Assembly (NCBI GenBank): GCA_965232015.1
Contig: OZ246946.1
Location: forward strand, 2,542,001-2,606,000
Source of the DNA: JAJEAO01 sp963667635
Lineage (GTDB): Bacteria; Acidobacteriota; Vicinamibacteria; Marinacidobacterales; Marinacidobacteraceae
Direction: 5' to 3'
DNA: 64,000 nt
The notes under the pieces were generated by a model. The model made no database searches. It was given only the letters and a program-made list of their open reading frames with translations, and was not told where the DNA came from. Shown one piece after another: positions 43,795 to 52,409 of this stretch. Numbering within the stretch: position 1 is the first letter of the stretch; every line of letters starts with the position of its first letter. Made by a program: the position numbers and the translations under genes.

Positions 43795-45204
43795 TCAGCG
43801 GCCGGAGCCGGCTCGACGCTTCGGGCGGCGGAGGAGCCCGTGGCGCTTCATCTTTTCGTGGAGCGTCGTCGGGTTCACCTGGAGCAACCGGGCGGCGTTT
43901 TTCTGGTGCCCCCCGACCCGACGCAGCGCCCGTTCGATCAGCGTGCGCTCGATCCCGGCAAGCACTTCCCGGAGCGGCTTCGCCTCGGTTCCCTGCGGCG
44001 CCGGCAACGGGCTGTCCGGGGGCGTCGCGATCTCGTCCGGCAGGACAGCGCCGTCGAACCGGGACACCGCCGCGGTCGCGACCGCCCGCTCCACCCACAT
44101 CCGGAGCTCGGCGGTGTTCCCGGGCCAGTCGTAGGCGGTGTAGGCCTCGATCGTCGTGCCCGAGACCCCCCACGGCCCCATCCGGGCCTCGCGGCAGGAC
44201 GCGGAGAGGAAGTGGAGGGTGAGAGCCGGAATGTCTTCGCGCCGGGCGCGCAGCGGGGCGATCGGGATGGTGAAGCCGCGCTCGCGGGACCGCACCGTCC
44301 CCCGACCCGGTCCGGTTCGCTCCGGACCCGCCTGGGGACTGCGGGACACCAGGATGCGAAAGGGGAGCGGACGGCGCAGGGCGTCGCGGAGGATCGTCTG
44401 ATCCACCGGCGCGAGGCGATCGGTTCCACTGACATAGACGCTCCCCGGACGACCGCGGAGGATGGGGCTCTGATCCGGAGCCTCCCGCACCGACCCCGCC
44501 TCCCCGGCGGCGCGACGAAGCGCCGCGAGAACGGCGCCCAGCTCCCCTGGCGGAAGGCCCGCGACGGCGAGGGGCACGAAGGCCTCCGAAGCACGGCGGG
44601 ACAGACGGTGCACCAACTCCGCCGCCAGCCGACGTCCGGTTCCCGGCTCGCCGACGATGGAGACCGGTCCGTCTCCGAACGCCGCCGTGGTGATCGCGCT
44701 GCGAACGGCGGCCGCCTCGGCGGAACAGCCGACCCACGCCTCGAGCCGGGCCGCAGCGCGCAGCTCCTGCCGCAGGATCCGGTTCTCGTGGATCAGGTTG
44801 CGATAGACGAGGGCCGAGTCGAGCCCGCTGAGCAGCGCTTCCCGGTGGATCGGGACGGCGATCACGCGCGGACGGGGCGGGGCGATTCCAGCGAGGTCGG
44901 GCCAGTTCGCCCCCGGTCGCGCCATCACCAGAACGGCCGCCTGCGGACAGCCCCGGGCGATCAGGTCGAGCGCCTCGGCGGCGTCCAGCCGGTCGAGGGA
45001 GCTGGCGTCGAGAACGACCACCGAAGCGCCGGTCAACTCGTCGGCGGCCTGCCCTTCGGTCGGCGACGGACCGAGGACGACGCGCCAGCCGTCCGTCTCG
45101 AGGATCTGCGCTGCGTCCCGCGCGGTGGGTCCGGCGCCGAGGACGGCGATGCGCTCGCCGGGGGTCACGGCCGTCCGCGGCGAGGTGGGAACCGGGGCGG
45201 CCAT
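43795..45204 (-). CDS. Degenerate NtrC-like regulator with Fis-type helix-turn-helix
   Basis: 469 residues from the ATG at 45204. The order is N-terminal receiver-like domain (about 18-130), AAA+ region (about 150-390) and C-terminal Fis-type HTH (GGHQKNAARLLQVNPTTLHEKM). The AAA+ part is damaged: Walker A is GEPGTGRRLAAE (Lys replaced by Arg 191), the usual GAFTGA loop is absent, and Walker B is replaced by GSVYVSGTDRL. FTIPIAPLRARREDIPAL and YDWPGNTAELRMWVERAV still match the family. It probably binds DNA but cannot be expected to drive sigma-54 open-complex formation. Targets are unknown. It is monocistronic and converges on the Pal-like gene. Confidence 0.85.
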   Translation of the reverse strand: MAAPVPTSPRTAVTPGERIAVLGAGPTARDAAQILETDGWRVVLGPSPTEGQAADELTGASVVVLDASSLDRLDAAEALDLIARGCPQAAVLVMARPGANWPDLAGIAPPRPRVIAVPIHREALLSGLDSALVYRNLIHENRILRQELRAAARLEAWVGCSAEAAAVRSAITTAAFGDGPVSIVGEPGTGRRLAAELVHRLSRRASEAFVPLAVAGLPPGELGAVLAALRRAAGEAGSVREAPDQSPILRGRPGSVYVSGTDRLAPVDQTILRDALRRPLPFRILVSRSPQAGPERTGPGRGTVRSRERGFTIPIAPLRARREDIPALTLHFLSASCREARMGPWGVSGTTIEAYTAYDWPGNTAELRMWVERAVATAAVSRFDGAVLPDEIATPPDSPLPAPQGTEAKPLREVLAGIERTLIERALRRVGGHQKNAARLLQVNPTTLHEKMKRHGLLRRPKRRAGSGR

Positions 45205-45371
45205 TCGACTTCGGAGAGCCGAATCACCCCGAGAATCGGGCCGGAGACCCACGGTCGCGGTCGCCCAGCCCCGAGCCGGATCACCGACTCCGCAAAGCGC
45301 CCCCCCGTTCGCGGCGCCGGGAACGGCTCCTTCCCATCAGAAACGCCTTCCGGCGCGATTGGTTCCCGCGT

Positions 45372-46031
45372 TCAGCGATTTGCGGTTCCGGCCGTCCCGG
45401 CGAGACGCAGGAACCACCGGTGGACGCGCAGGTCGTCCGTCAGCTCGGGATGGAAGGTCGTGGCGAGCAGGCGCCCGGACTGCACGAAGACCGGCCGCCC
45501 CCGGTGCGAGGCGAGGACCTCCACGCCGGGTCCGAGGCGGGTGATCACCGGCGCCCGGATCATCACCACCGGGAGGTCCGGCTCGCCCAGCGCCGGACAG
45601 TCCACCGCGGCGGCGTGGCTGTGGACCTGCCGCCCGTAACCGTTGCGCCGGACCCCGATATCGAGCAGGCCCAGCGACTGCTGGGAAGGGCCCGAGACCT
45701 CGGAAGCGAGGAGAATGGCCCCCGCGCAGGTGCCGTAGAGCACACCGCCTCGGTGATGGAACGCGAGCAACGGGTCGAAGAGATCCTCCTCGAGCAGGAA
45801 CTTGAGCATGGTGGAACTCTCGCCGCCGGGGATGATCAGGCCGTCGAGCCCCTCGAGGGCGTCCGCGCGCCGCACCTCGGTGGTGGGCGCGCCGAGACGC
45901 TCGAGACTCGCCGCGTGGAGCGCGAAGCTGCCCTGGAGCGCGAGGACGCCGATCCGGGGGGAGGTCCCCGGACCGGACCGCTCGGAGTGCCGCACTCCTG
46001 CCGGGAGAACCGGTGGAGAGCGGCGCTCCAT
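45372..46031 (-). CDS. pdxT: Pyridoxal 5'-phosphate synthase glutaminase subunit PdxT
   Basis: Supplies ammonia from glutamine to PdxS in vitamin B6 synthesis. The class I glutaminase fold is clear: IGVLALQGSFALH, IIPGGESSTM, GTCAGAILLA with the catalytic Cys, and TTFHPELTDD with the His-Glu pair. It is 219 residues from the ATG at 46031, 2 bp after the pdxS stop. The family normally starts at about IGVLALQG, so the first ~25 residues are extra. They are encoded by a REP-like repeat (45990-46031). An in-frame GTG at 45995 is an alternative start giving 207 residues. Confidence 0.93.
   Translation of the reverse strand: MERRSPPVLPAGVRHSERSGPGTSPRIGVLALQGSFALHAASLERLGAPTTEVRRADALEGLDGLIIPGGESSTMLKFLLEEDLFDPLLAFHHRGGVLYGTCAGAILLASEVSGPSQQSLGLLDIGVRRNGYGRQVHSHAAAVDCPALGEPDLPVVMIRAPVITRLGPGVEVLASHRGRPVFVQSGRLLATTFHPELTDDLRVHRWFLRLAGTAGTANR
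45990..46031 (-). repeat. REP-like element at the pdxS-pdxT junction
   Basis: On the minus strand: GGAGCGCCGCTCTCC followed by ACCGGTTCTCCCGGCAGGAG and TGCGGCACTCC. It combines the CCGCTCT half stem with the CCGGTTCTCCC module and overlaps the first codons of pdxT as called. Confidence 0.7.
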
Positions 46032-46033
46032 GG

Positions 46034-46912
46034 TCAGTTCCCCCGGAGGTGGAGGAGCTGCTCGGGCGGCAGAGAGGCGGTGTCGAGACCGCGCATCGCC
46101 TCGCCGAGTCCCATCGAGATCTCGACGAGCGCCTGGGGATCCTGGTAGTGCGTCACCGCCTTCACGATGGCGACGGCGCGAGGGCTCGGATCCGCCGACT
46201 TGAAGATCCCGGAGCCGACGAAGACCGACTCGGCCCCGAGCTGCATGCAAAGCGACGCGTCCGCTGGAGTCGCGATGCCGCCGGCGGCGAAGTTGGGCAC
46301 CGGAAGGCTTCCTTGGCGGGCCACCCGGCGCACGATCTCGAACGGGGCTCGCAGCTCCTTGGACTCGGCCATCAGCTCGTCGTCGTCCATGACCGAGAGC
46401 CGCCGGAGCTGGGAACGAATCTTCCGCAGGTGGCGGACCGCCTCCACGATGTCGCCCGAGCCGGCCTCTCCCTTGGTGCGGATGAGGGCCGCGCCTTCGC
46501 CGATCCGACGCAGGGCTTCCCCGAGGTTGCGGCAGCCGCACACGAACGGAACCGTGAACTGGTGTTTGTCGATGTGGTTCGCTTCATCGGCGGGAGTGAG
46601 CACCTCGCTCTCGTCCACGAAGTCCACTTCCATCGCCTGGAGGATCTGTGCCTCGGCGAAGTGGCCGATGCGGACCTTCGCCATGACCGGAATGTCCACC
46701 GCCTCCTGGATCTCGCGGATCTTGGTGGGCGACGACATGCGCGCCACGCCCCCGTCGCGCCGGATGTCGGCGGGAACGCGTTCGAGCGCCATGACGCTCA
46801 CGGCGCCGGCGTCCTCGGCGATCCGCGCCTGCTCGGCGTTCGTCACGTCCATGATGACGCCGCCCTTGAGCATGTCGGCGAGTCCGGTCTTGAGACGGAA
46901 TTCGGTACTCAT
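46034..46912 (-). CDS. pdxS: Pyridoxal 5'-phosphate synthase lyase subunit PdxS
   Basis: Makes PLP from ribose 5-phosphate, glyceraldehyde 3-phosphate and ammonia. 292 residues from the ATG at 46912. Highly conserved blocks are GGVIMDVTNAEQARIAEDAG, VMALERVPADIRRDGGVARM, PVMAKVRIGHFAEAQIL (with a catalytic Lys), IDKHQFTVPFVCGCRNLGE, ALIRTKGEAGSG and FAAGGIATPADASL. It is the first gene of the pdxST pair and is essentially canonical. Confidence 0.97.
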   Translation of the reverse strand: MSTEFRLKTGLADMLKGGVIMDVTNAEQARIAEDAGAVSVMALERVPADIRRDGGVARMSSPTKIREIQEAVDIPVMAKVRIGHFAEAQILQAMEVDFVDESEVLTPADEANHIDKHQFTVPFVCGCRNLGEALRRIGEGAALIRTKGEAGSGDIVEAVRHLRKIRSQLRRLSVMDDDELMAESKELRAPFEIVRRVARQGSLPVPNFAAGGIATPADASLCMQLGAESVFVGSGIFKSADPSPRAVAIVKAVTHYQDPQALVEISMGLGEAMRGLDTASLPPEQLLHLRGN

Positions 46913-46970
46913 TTCGAAGTCACTCCGGTGTTCGATGAGCGCCGGACAGACCCCGGCGCGGCTCCCGATT

Positions 46971-47915
46971 CTACGGGATAGCCCGCCTCGATCCGCTGTG
47001 GCGGGCGCGGGCGGTGGCGACGCCGGCGATGATGAGGCCCGCGCCGACGAGGCGCCCGGGGCCGAGCGGCTCGGAAAGCCACAGCCACGAGACCGCAATC
47101 GCCGGGAGCGGCGTGATGTTCGAGAAGATCCCGGTGAGCGTCGGTCCGAGACGCACGGTGGCGTAACCCCAGAGGAGGTGCGCCGCGGTGATCGCGCCCC
47201 CGCCCGAAACCAGGCCCGCGACCCACCACGCCCCCGGCGCTCTCAGGAAGTCGTCCGGGGTGACGGTGAAGACGGCGGGCGCGAGCAGCATGCCCATCGC
47301 CAGCGTGGCGCTCCACGCGGTGACCCGGATCGGACCGTATTTCCGCACCAGGGGCGCCGATCGAACCGTGTAGATGGCCCACGCCAGCATGGCGGCGCAC
47401 AGACCCAGATTCCCCAGGTGCGCCGCCGGAGCGGTCTCGGTGCCCGACACGAAGACGACTCCGGAAACGGAGAGAGCGAGGCCGGCGGCCACCGGCCAGG
47501 AAAAGGACTCGGTCCGGGTGCACCATGCGATCACCGCAATGGCCACCGGCGTGAGACCAAGGATCAGGGCGGCGCTCGTCGCGGAGGATGCGTCGGTACC
47601 GTGGATGTAGCCGACCTGGAACAGCGCGTGCCCGGTCAGCGCGAGGATCGTGATCGCCCCCAGATCGCGCCGGTCGAACCGGCAGCGCCGCTTGCTGAGC
47701 GCCCAGGCCGGCCACAGGACCGCCAGCGCCCCGGCGATCCGGACGAGATAGAACGCGGTGGCCGACGTCCCCAGCTCGACGCCGAACTTGACCAGGCTGA
47801 AGTTCCCCGCCCAGATCAGGATGACCCCGGCGAGCGCCGCCTCGGCGAGCCCGAGGCGAGGCCGGAGGGGCGGCGGAGACGCCGCCACCGCCACGGAGCC
47901 GGCGCGGGCGGCCAA
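46971..47915 (-). CDS. EamA/DMT-family transporter
   Basis: 314 residues from a TTG at 47915, with ten predicted transmembrane helices in two EamA repeats (about 25-150 and 170-300). Typical blocks are IWAGNFSLVKFG in helix 1, ALTGHALFQVGYIHG, SAALILGLTPVAIAVIAW, and the second-repeat ending GPTLTGIFSNITPLPAIAVSWLWL. The substrate of DMT permeases cannot be predicted from sequence. It lies between pdxS and the oxidoreductase genes on the same strand, with a 27-bp gap to the latter. Confidence 0.88.
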   Translation of the reverse strand: MAARAGSVAVAASPPPLRPRLGLAEAALAGVILIWAGNFSLVKFGVELGTSATAFYLVRIAGALAVLWPAWALSKRRCRFDRRDLGAITILALTGHALFQVGYIHGTDASSATSAALILGLTPVAIAVIAWCTRTESFSWPVAAGLALSVSGVVFVSGTETAPAAHLGNLGLCAAMLAWAIYTVRSAPLVRKYGPIRVTAWSATLAMGMLLAPAVFTVTPDDFLRAPGAWWVAGLVSGGGAITAAHLLWGYATVRLGPTLTGIFSNITPLPAIAVSWLWLSEPLGPGRLVGAGLIIAGVATARARHSGSRRAIP

Positions 47916-47942
47916 CGCGAAGGGCGCGGCGGGCCGGACGCC

Positions 47943-48839
47943 CTACATCATCCGCTGGAGGATCCGGTCTGCCTGCTCTCCCGTGAGCGGCTCGGAGACC
48001 TGACACACCGGCGGCGCTTCGTCATCGAGGATCGGCTCGAGCGCGTGGAGCGGCGCGACGGTCGGATCCTGGAAGAAGAGTCCGGTGTAGATCCGGTCTC
48101 CCCACTCCATGGCTCGCTCGCACGCGGTCTTCCAGTCGCCCGGATCGTGGCCTTCCTTCTCGAGCGGAACCACCCGGCTGCGGAAGAAGCCGTAGGTGTT
48201 GTCCCGGTTGAACGTGACACACGGGCTGAACACGTCGATCACGGCGAACCCGCGATGGTTGATCGCTCCCTCGATGAGGGTCCGGAGCTGCTTGATGTTC
48301 CCGGAAAAGCCGCGCGCCACGTAGGTCGCGCCGTTCATGATCGCGGAAGTGATCGGATTCACCGGCCGCTCGATGTTCCCGAACGGCGTGCTCTTCGTCT
48401 TCATGCCGAGGCTGCTGCTCGGCGACACCTGGCCGGTGGTGAGCCCGTAGATCTGGTTGTTCATCACCAGATAGGTGAGATCCACGTTCCGTCGCGCCGT
48501 GTGGGTGAAGTGGTTCCCGCCGATGCCGTAACCGTCCCCATCCCCGCCGGTGACGAGCAGGGTCAGGTTCTGGTTGGCCATCTTGACCCCGGTCGCGACC
48601 GCAAGCGAGCGCCCGTGGAGGGTGTGCATCCCGTAGGACCCGAAGTAGCCGGGGAAGTTGGACGAGCAGCCGATGCCGCTCACGCAGACGATCTCGTGGG
48701 GCTGGAGCCCGAGCTTCGCCACCGTCATCTGGGTGGCCCGCAGCAGCGCGAAGTCTCCGCATCCCGGACACCAGTCCGGGTCCACCTTGCCCTTGAAGTC
48801 CTTGGCGGTGAGGGGCTTGTGCCTGAGCTCGACGGTCAT
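47943..48839 (-). CDS. korB: 2-oxoacid:ferredoxin oxidoreductase beta subunit
   Basis: Thiamine-diphosphate and [4Fe-4S] subunit that decarboxylates a 2-oxoacid to acyl-CoA while reducing ferredoxin. 298 residues from the ATG at 48839, preceded by a strong AGGAGA. Cluster cysteines are in DWCPGCGDFALL, SGIGCSSNFPGY and FSPCVTFN. The ThDP site is GGDGDGYGIGGNHF...MNNQIYGLTTGQ. The protein is closest in layout to 2-oxoglutarate:ferredoxin oxidoreductases; the precise substrate is inferred. It lies 33 bp downstream of the alpha subunit. Confidence 0.92.
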   Translation of the reverse strand: MTVELRHKPLTAKDFKGKVDPDWCPGCGDFALLRATQMTVAKLGLQPHEIVCVSGIGCSSNFPGYFGSYGMHTLHGRSLAVATGVKMANQNLTLLVTGGDGDGYGIGGNHFTHTARRNVDLTYLVMNNQIYGLTTGQVSPSSSLGMKTKSTPFGNIERPVNPITSAIMNGATYVARGFSGNIKQLRTLIEGAINHRGFAVIDVFSPCVTFNRDNTYGFFRSRVVPLEKEGHDPGDWKTACERAMEWGDRIYTGLFFQDPTVAPLHALEPILDDEAPPVCQVSEPLTGEQADRILQRMM

Positions 48840-48872
48840 GGATTCTCCTGTGGATGCGCCCGGCAATGGCGG

Positions 48873-50666
48873 CTAAACGATGATTTCCTGCTCGGGGACG
48901 AACACTCCGCCGGGAACCTCGCCCGCGAGGTGGGCGAGCACGCCGTCCACGATGTGGTGGGGCATGAACGGCTCGCCGTCGTACTTGCGGATGTGTCCAT
49001 CGGCAAGGACGCCGGTCTCGCCGCGGAGGAATCGGGCGAACTGCCCGGAGTGGTTGTTCTCGACGATGATCGTCTTCTTCGCCCCGGCGAGCAGGGCGGT
49101 CACGGCGTCGCCGTGGAACGGCAGGATCCACTTCACCGCGAGCCGGTTCGCGGCGACCCCGCGCTCGGCGAGCTGCTCCACCGCCTCGCGGATCACGCCC
49201 CAGGTCGAGCCCCAACCCACCAGGGTGACTTCGGCGTCGTCGGTCCCTTCCATCTCCGGGGCCGGAATCCGCGTCAGGACGTCGGCGAGCTTCCGGGCCC
49301 GCTTCTCGACCATCTGACGGCGCTTGATCGGGTTGGTGAACTCGTCCGAGATCAGGATCCCTTCCTCGTCATGCTCGTCGGTGGCGACCACATGGACGAA
49401 ACCGGGCACCCCGGGGACCGCGCGCGGCGAGATGCCGTCCTCGGTGTCGAGATACCGGTTGTAGGCGCCGTTCGCGCCGTTCGCGTCGGCTTCCCGGATC
49501 AGCTTGCCCCGTTCGATCGGCGGGAACATGTCGAGCGACTTCGGCGGGACGCTGAACGTCCCCTCGGAGATGAGGAGATCCGAGAGCACGATCGCCGGGC
49601 ACTGGTACCGGTCCGTGAGATTGAACACCTCACCGATCGTGTGGAACGCGTCCTCGGCGCTCTCCGGCGCCACGACGAACCGCTCGAAATCGCCCTGGCT
49701 GGCGCCGAGCGCCTGCCACAGGTCTCCCTGCTCGGTCTTGGTGGGGACGCCGGTCGAGGGCCCCGCCCGCATGACGTTGATGAAGACCACCGGGATCTCC
49801 ATCATCGCCGCCGAACCGATCGCCTCGGTCATCAGGGCGAAGCCGCCGCCCGAGGTCGCGCACATGGCGCGCACGCCGGTGTGGGCGGCGCCGATCGCCA
49901 TGTTGGCCACGCCGATCTCGTCCTCGACCTGCCGCACCATGATCCCGAGCTCGCGGGCGTTCTTCGCCATCCAGTGGAGAACTCCGGTGGAGGGGCTCAT
50001 CGGATAGGCGCAGTAGAACTTGACTCCGGCGGCCGCTCCGCCCATCGCGAGCGCGTCGTTCCCGGTCCAGACCGCGAGGGGCTCATCGTTGCTAGGGAGG
50101 GGCTCGGGGAGCGGGGTGAAGTGCTCGGTGGAGTAGTCGTAGGCGGCGCGGGCGACGCGCACGTTCGAGGAGACGACCGCCTCGCCCTTGCGGCCGAACT
50201 GCTGGGTGAGCGCGGCTTCAAGCACGTCGAAGTCGAGCCCGAGCAGGTGGACCATGACGCCCAGCGCCGCCGTGTTCTGCGCCAGCCGGTTCTTGCGATC
50301 CCCGGTGAGCTCGAAAACCGGCATGCCGCACAACTGGACTCCCTCCGCCGCCTCTCCGGGAGTGATCGAGTCCGAGTTGTAGATGGCGCAGCCACCGGGC
50401 CCGAGGTGGCGCAGGTGCCGCGTCATCGTGTCCTGGTTCAGGCACAGAAGCACATCCAGCCCGTCGCCGTGCGTCAGGACCTCTCGGTCGCGGACCCGCA
50501 TCGTGAGGAAGATGTGGCCGCCACGGATGATGGACTGGTAGGCGTTGTAGGCGTGCAGGTGGAGGCCGCGGCGGACGAACGTGCGGGCAAGGATGTTGCC
50601 GGGCGTGGCGATGCCCTGCCCGGCGGCGCCTCCGATGGCGATGGTGAAATCGAAACCTTGATTCAT
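48873..50666 (-). CDS. korA: 2-oxoacid:ferredoxin oxidoreductase, gamma-alpha fused subunit
   Basis: 597 residues from the ATG at 50666. The N-terminal ~190 residues are the gamma domain (FTIAIGGAAGQGIATPGNIL, YNAYQSIIRGGHIF). The rest is the alpha pyrimidine-binding domain: WTGNDALAMGGAAAGVKFYC, YPMSPSTGVLHWM, VRQVEDEIGVANMAIGAAH and TSGGGFALMTEAIG. The gamma-alpha fusion is standard for the KorA/VorA type in aerobic bacteria. With korB it forms a complete enzyme feeding reduced ferredoxin, possibly serving an oxygen-tolerant TCA variant. Confidence 0.93.
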   Translation of the reverse strand: MNQGFDFTIAIGGAAGQGIATPGNILARTFVRRGLHLHAYNAYQSIIRGGHIFLTMRVRDREVLTHGDGLDVLLCLNQDTMTRHLRHLGPGGCAIYNSDSITPGEAAEGVQLCGMPVFELTGDRKNRLAQNTAALGVMVHLLGLDFDVLEAALTQQFGRKGEAVVSSNVRVARAAYDYSTEHFTPLPEPLPSNDEPLAVWTGNDALAMGGAAAGVKFYCAYPMSPSTGVLHWMAKNARELGIMVRQVEDEIGVANMAIGAAHTGVRAMCATSGGGFALMTEAIGSAAMMEIPVVFINVMRAGPSTGVPTKTEQGDLWQALGASQGDFERFVVAPESAEDAFHTIGEVFNLTDRYQCPAIVLSDLLISEGTFSVPPKSLDMFPPIERGKLIREADANGANGAYNRYLDTEDGISPRAVPGVPGFVHVVATDEHDEEGILISDEFTNPIKRRQMVEKRARKLADVLTRIPAPEMEGTDDAEVTLVGWGSTWGVIREAVEQLAERGVAANRLAVKWILPFHGDAVTALLAGAKKTIIVENNHSGQFARFLRGETGVLADGHIRKYDGEPFMPHHIVDGVLAHLAGEVPGGVFVPEQEIIV

Positions 50667-50893
50667 GGATGCGATGGCGGGAGGCCGGCTGCGCTCACCC
50701 GGACCGGAGGACCGGAGAACGTCGGGGGGACGGGGGGCGGGAGTAGGGGGAAGGCCCTTCCCGCGGCCGGGAAGGATCCCGGCGCTCAAGATACGAGCAG
50801 GCCGGAGGGCGGAGAGGTTCGACCGTGCGACGGCGAGCAGGGAATCGTATCATCGGGGCCGGGCCGAAAAGCCGGTGGAAAACGACGTTCTGC

Positions 50894-51940
50894 TCACCGC
50901 GCGCCCATCCGGGCGAGCGCCGGGCCGAAGGGAGGGCGGGCCACGCCGAGCTCGGTCACGATGGCGCCGATCAGGGCGGCGGGCGTGATGTCGAACGCGG
51001 GATTCCAGACCCGGACGCCTTCCGGCGCCACCGGAACCCCGGCGAACTCGGTGATCTCGGTGGCATCGCGCTCCTCGATCGGGATATCGGCCCCGGTGGG
51101 CGTTCGAAGGTCCACCGTCGAGAACGGGGCGGCCACCACGAACGGAACCCCGTGGCGCTTCGCGAGCACCGCGGAGTTGTAGGTTCCGATCTTGTTGGCG
51201 GCGTCCCCGTTCGCGGCGATGCGGTCCGCCCCCACGACGACCGCGTCGAGCCGCCGGGCGGCGAGGAGCGACCCGACCGCGCCCTCGGTGAGGAGCGTCA
51301 CCGGGAGGTCGTCGGCCACCAGCTCCCACGCGGTGAGCCGCGCGCCCTGAAGCCAGGGGCGAGTCTCGGGGGCGAACACCTCGACCGACCGGCCCGACTC
51401 GGCGACCGCCCGAACGATGCCGAGGGCGGTGCCGTAGCCCGAGGTGGCGAGAGTGCCGGCGTTGCAGTGGGTCAGAACCCGCACCGCCTCGTCGCCCGGG
51501 GCGAAGAGGGCCGCCCCGAGACTCCCGAGACGGCGGTTCGCCTCCAGATCCTCGTCGGCGATCCGGTCCGCCTCGTCCTCCAGCGCACGGGCGCAACCCT
51601 CGAGGCCGACGCCGTCGAGCGCATCGAACCGGCGGCGCATTCGATCGAGCGCCGCCGCCAGGTTCACCGCGGTGGGTCGCGCCGTTCGCAGCGCGCGGTC
51701 GGCGCGGCGGAAACAGGCCGCGGGATCCTCGCCGGGACCGGGCCGGGCGAAGGCGGTGACCACGCCGTATCCGGCCGCGACACCGATCGCAGGAGCGCCG
51801 CGGACGACCATCGAGGCGATGGCGTCGCGCACCGCTTCCGGGTCACGGCACTCGATCCACCCCTCCTGAAGCGGCAGGCGCCGCTGGTCGAGGAGGTCGA
51901 GCCGACGCTCGTTCCGGTCCCACCGGAACGGCCGGAGCAT
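50894..51940 (-). CDS. mtnA: S-methyl-5-thioribose-1-phosphate isomerase
   Basis: Methionine salvage enzyme converting methylthioribose 1-phosphate to methylthioribulose 1-phosphate. 348 residues, the family length. It contains MVVRGAPAIGVAAGYGVV, THCNAGTLATSGYGTALG with the catalytic Cys, and VVGADRIAANGDAANKIGTYN with the catalytic Asp. MtnA resembles eIF2B-like proteins; the ADRIAANGD block marks this as the isomerase. No other salvage gene is nearby. It begins 52 bp after atpE on the same strand. Confidence 0.94.
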   Translation of the reverse strand: MLRPFRWDRNERRLDLLDQRRLPLQEGWIECRDPEAVRDAIASMVVRGAPAIGVAAGYGVVTAFARPGPGEDPAACFRRADRALRTARPTAVNLAAALDRMRRRFDALDGVGLEGCARALEDEADRIADEDLEANRRLGSLGAALFAPGDEAVRVLTHCNAGTLATSGYGTALGIVRAVAESGRSVEVFAPETRPWLQGARLTAWELVADDLPVTLLTEGAVGSLLAARRLDAVVVGADRIAANGDAANKIGTYNSAVLAKRHGVPFVVAAPFSTVDLRTPTGADIPIEERDATEITEFAGVPVAPEGVRVWNPAFDITPAALIGAIVTELGVARPPFGPALARMGAR

Positions 51941-51992
51941 GTCGGTCAGGACCCCGCCGGCGCGCGGCCGGCGGGGTGGACTGCCAGGGGAA

Positions 51993-52316
51993 TCAGCCGT
52001 TCCAGAGGACGAAGAAGATGATGAGCGCGGTGACGAAGGCGTAGATCACCAGCGACTCGATCAGCACCAGTCCCAGGAGCAGCGAGAAACGGATCTGGGG
52101 CGCGGCGCCGGGATTCCGGGCCAGCCCCTCGCAGGCGCCCACGACCGCCCTGGACTGCGACAGGGCTCCGAGCGCGGCGGCGATGGCGATGGCGCCCGCT
52201 CCCGCGAGGAGCGCCCACTTGCTTACGATCGGATCCCAACCGCCCTGGGCGAAGGCGGGGGAGGCGGCCAGCAGGCCGAAGCCGGCCAGCAGGATGGTCC
52301 GAAGTCGTCTCGACAC
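51993..52316 (-). CDS. atpE: F-type ATP synthase subunit c
   Basis: Ring subunit of the F0 motor. 107 residues, longer than usual because of an N-terminal signal-like extension ending near AFAQ (residue 24), as in some other bacterial c subunits. Helix 1 (about 35-56) leads to the polar loop GLARNPGA; helix 2 carries the ion-binding LIESLVIY. Gln 54, Glu 87, Ser 88 and Tyr 92 fall exactly where the sodium-binding Ilyobacter tartaricus c subunit has Q32, E65, S66 and Y70. The Pro four residues before that Gln is absent. Only atpB and atpE are here; the remaining subunits must lie elsewhere. Confidence 0.93.
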   Translation of the reverse strand: MSRRLRTILLAGFGLLAASPAFAQGGWDPIVSKWALLAGAGAIAIAAALGALSQSRAVVGACEGLARNPGAAPQIRFSLLLGLVLIESLVIYAFVTALIIFFVLWNG

Positions 52317-52409
52317 GGTCTGTTTCTCCTTGGGTCAGTGAATCGCGGGAATCTCGGCCCGGCGGATGCGCCGATCGGGGCCGGCGTCGGAAAAGGTCAG
52401 GGGAAGAGG

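Noticed and set aside
43795..45204. Call as an active sigma-54 enhancer-binding protein
   Set aside because: Walker A Lys, GAFTGA and Walker B are missing, so only a degenerate relative is supported.
46167..51182. Open frame of 1671 codons on the plus strand
   Set aside because: It runs antisense through pdxS, eamA, korB, korA and mtnA, all of which have clear family motifs. High GC removes stops from the opposite strand; composition is Arg/Gly/Asp-rich without any domain.
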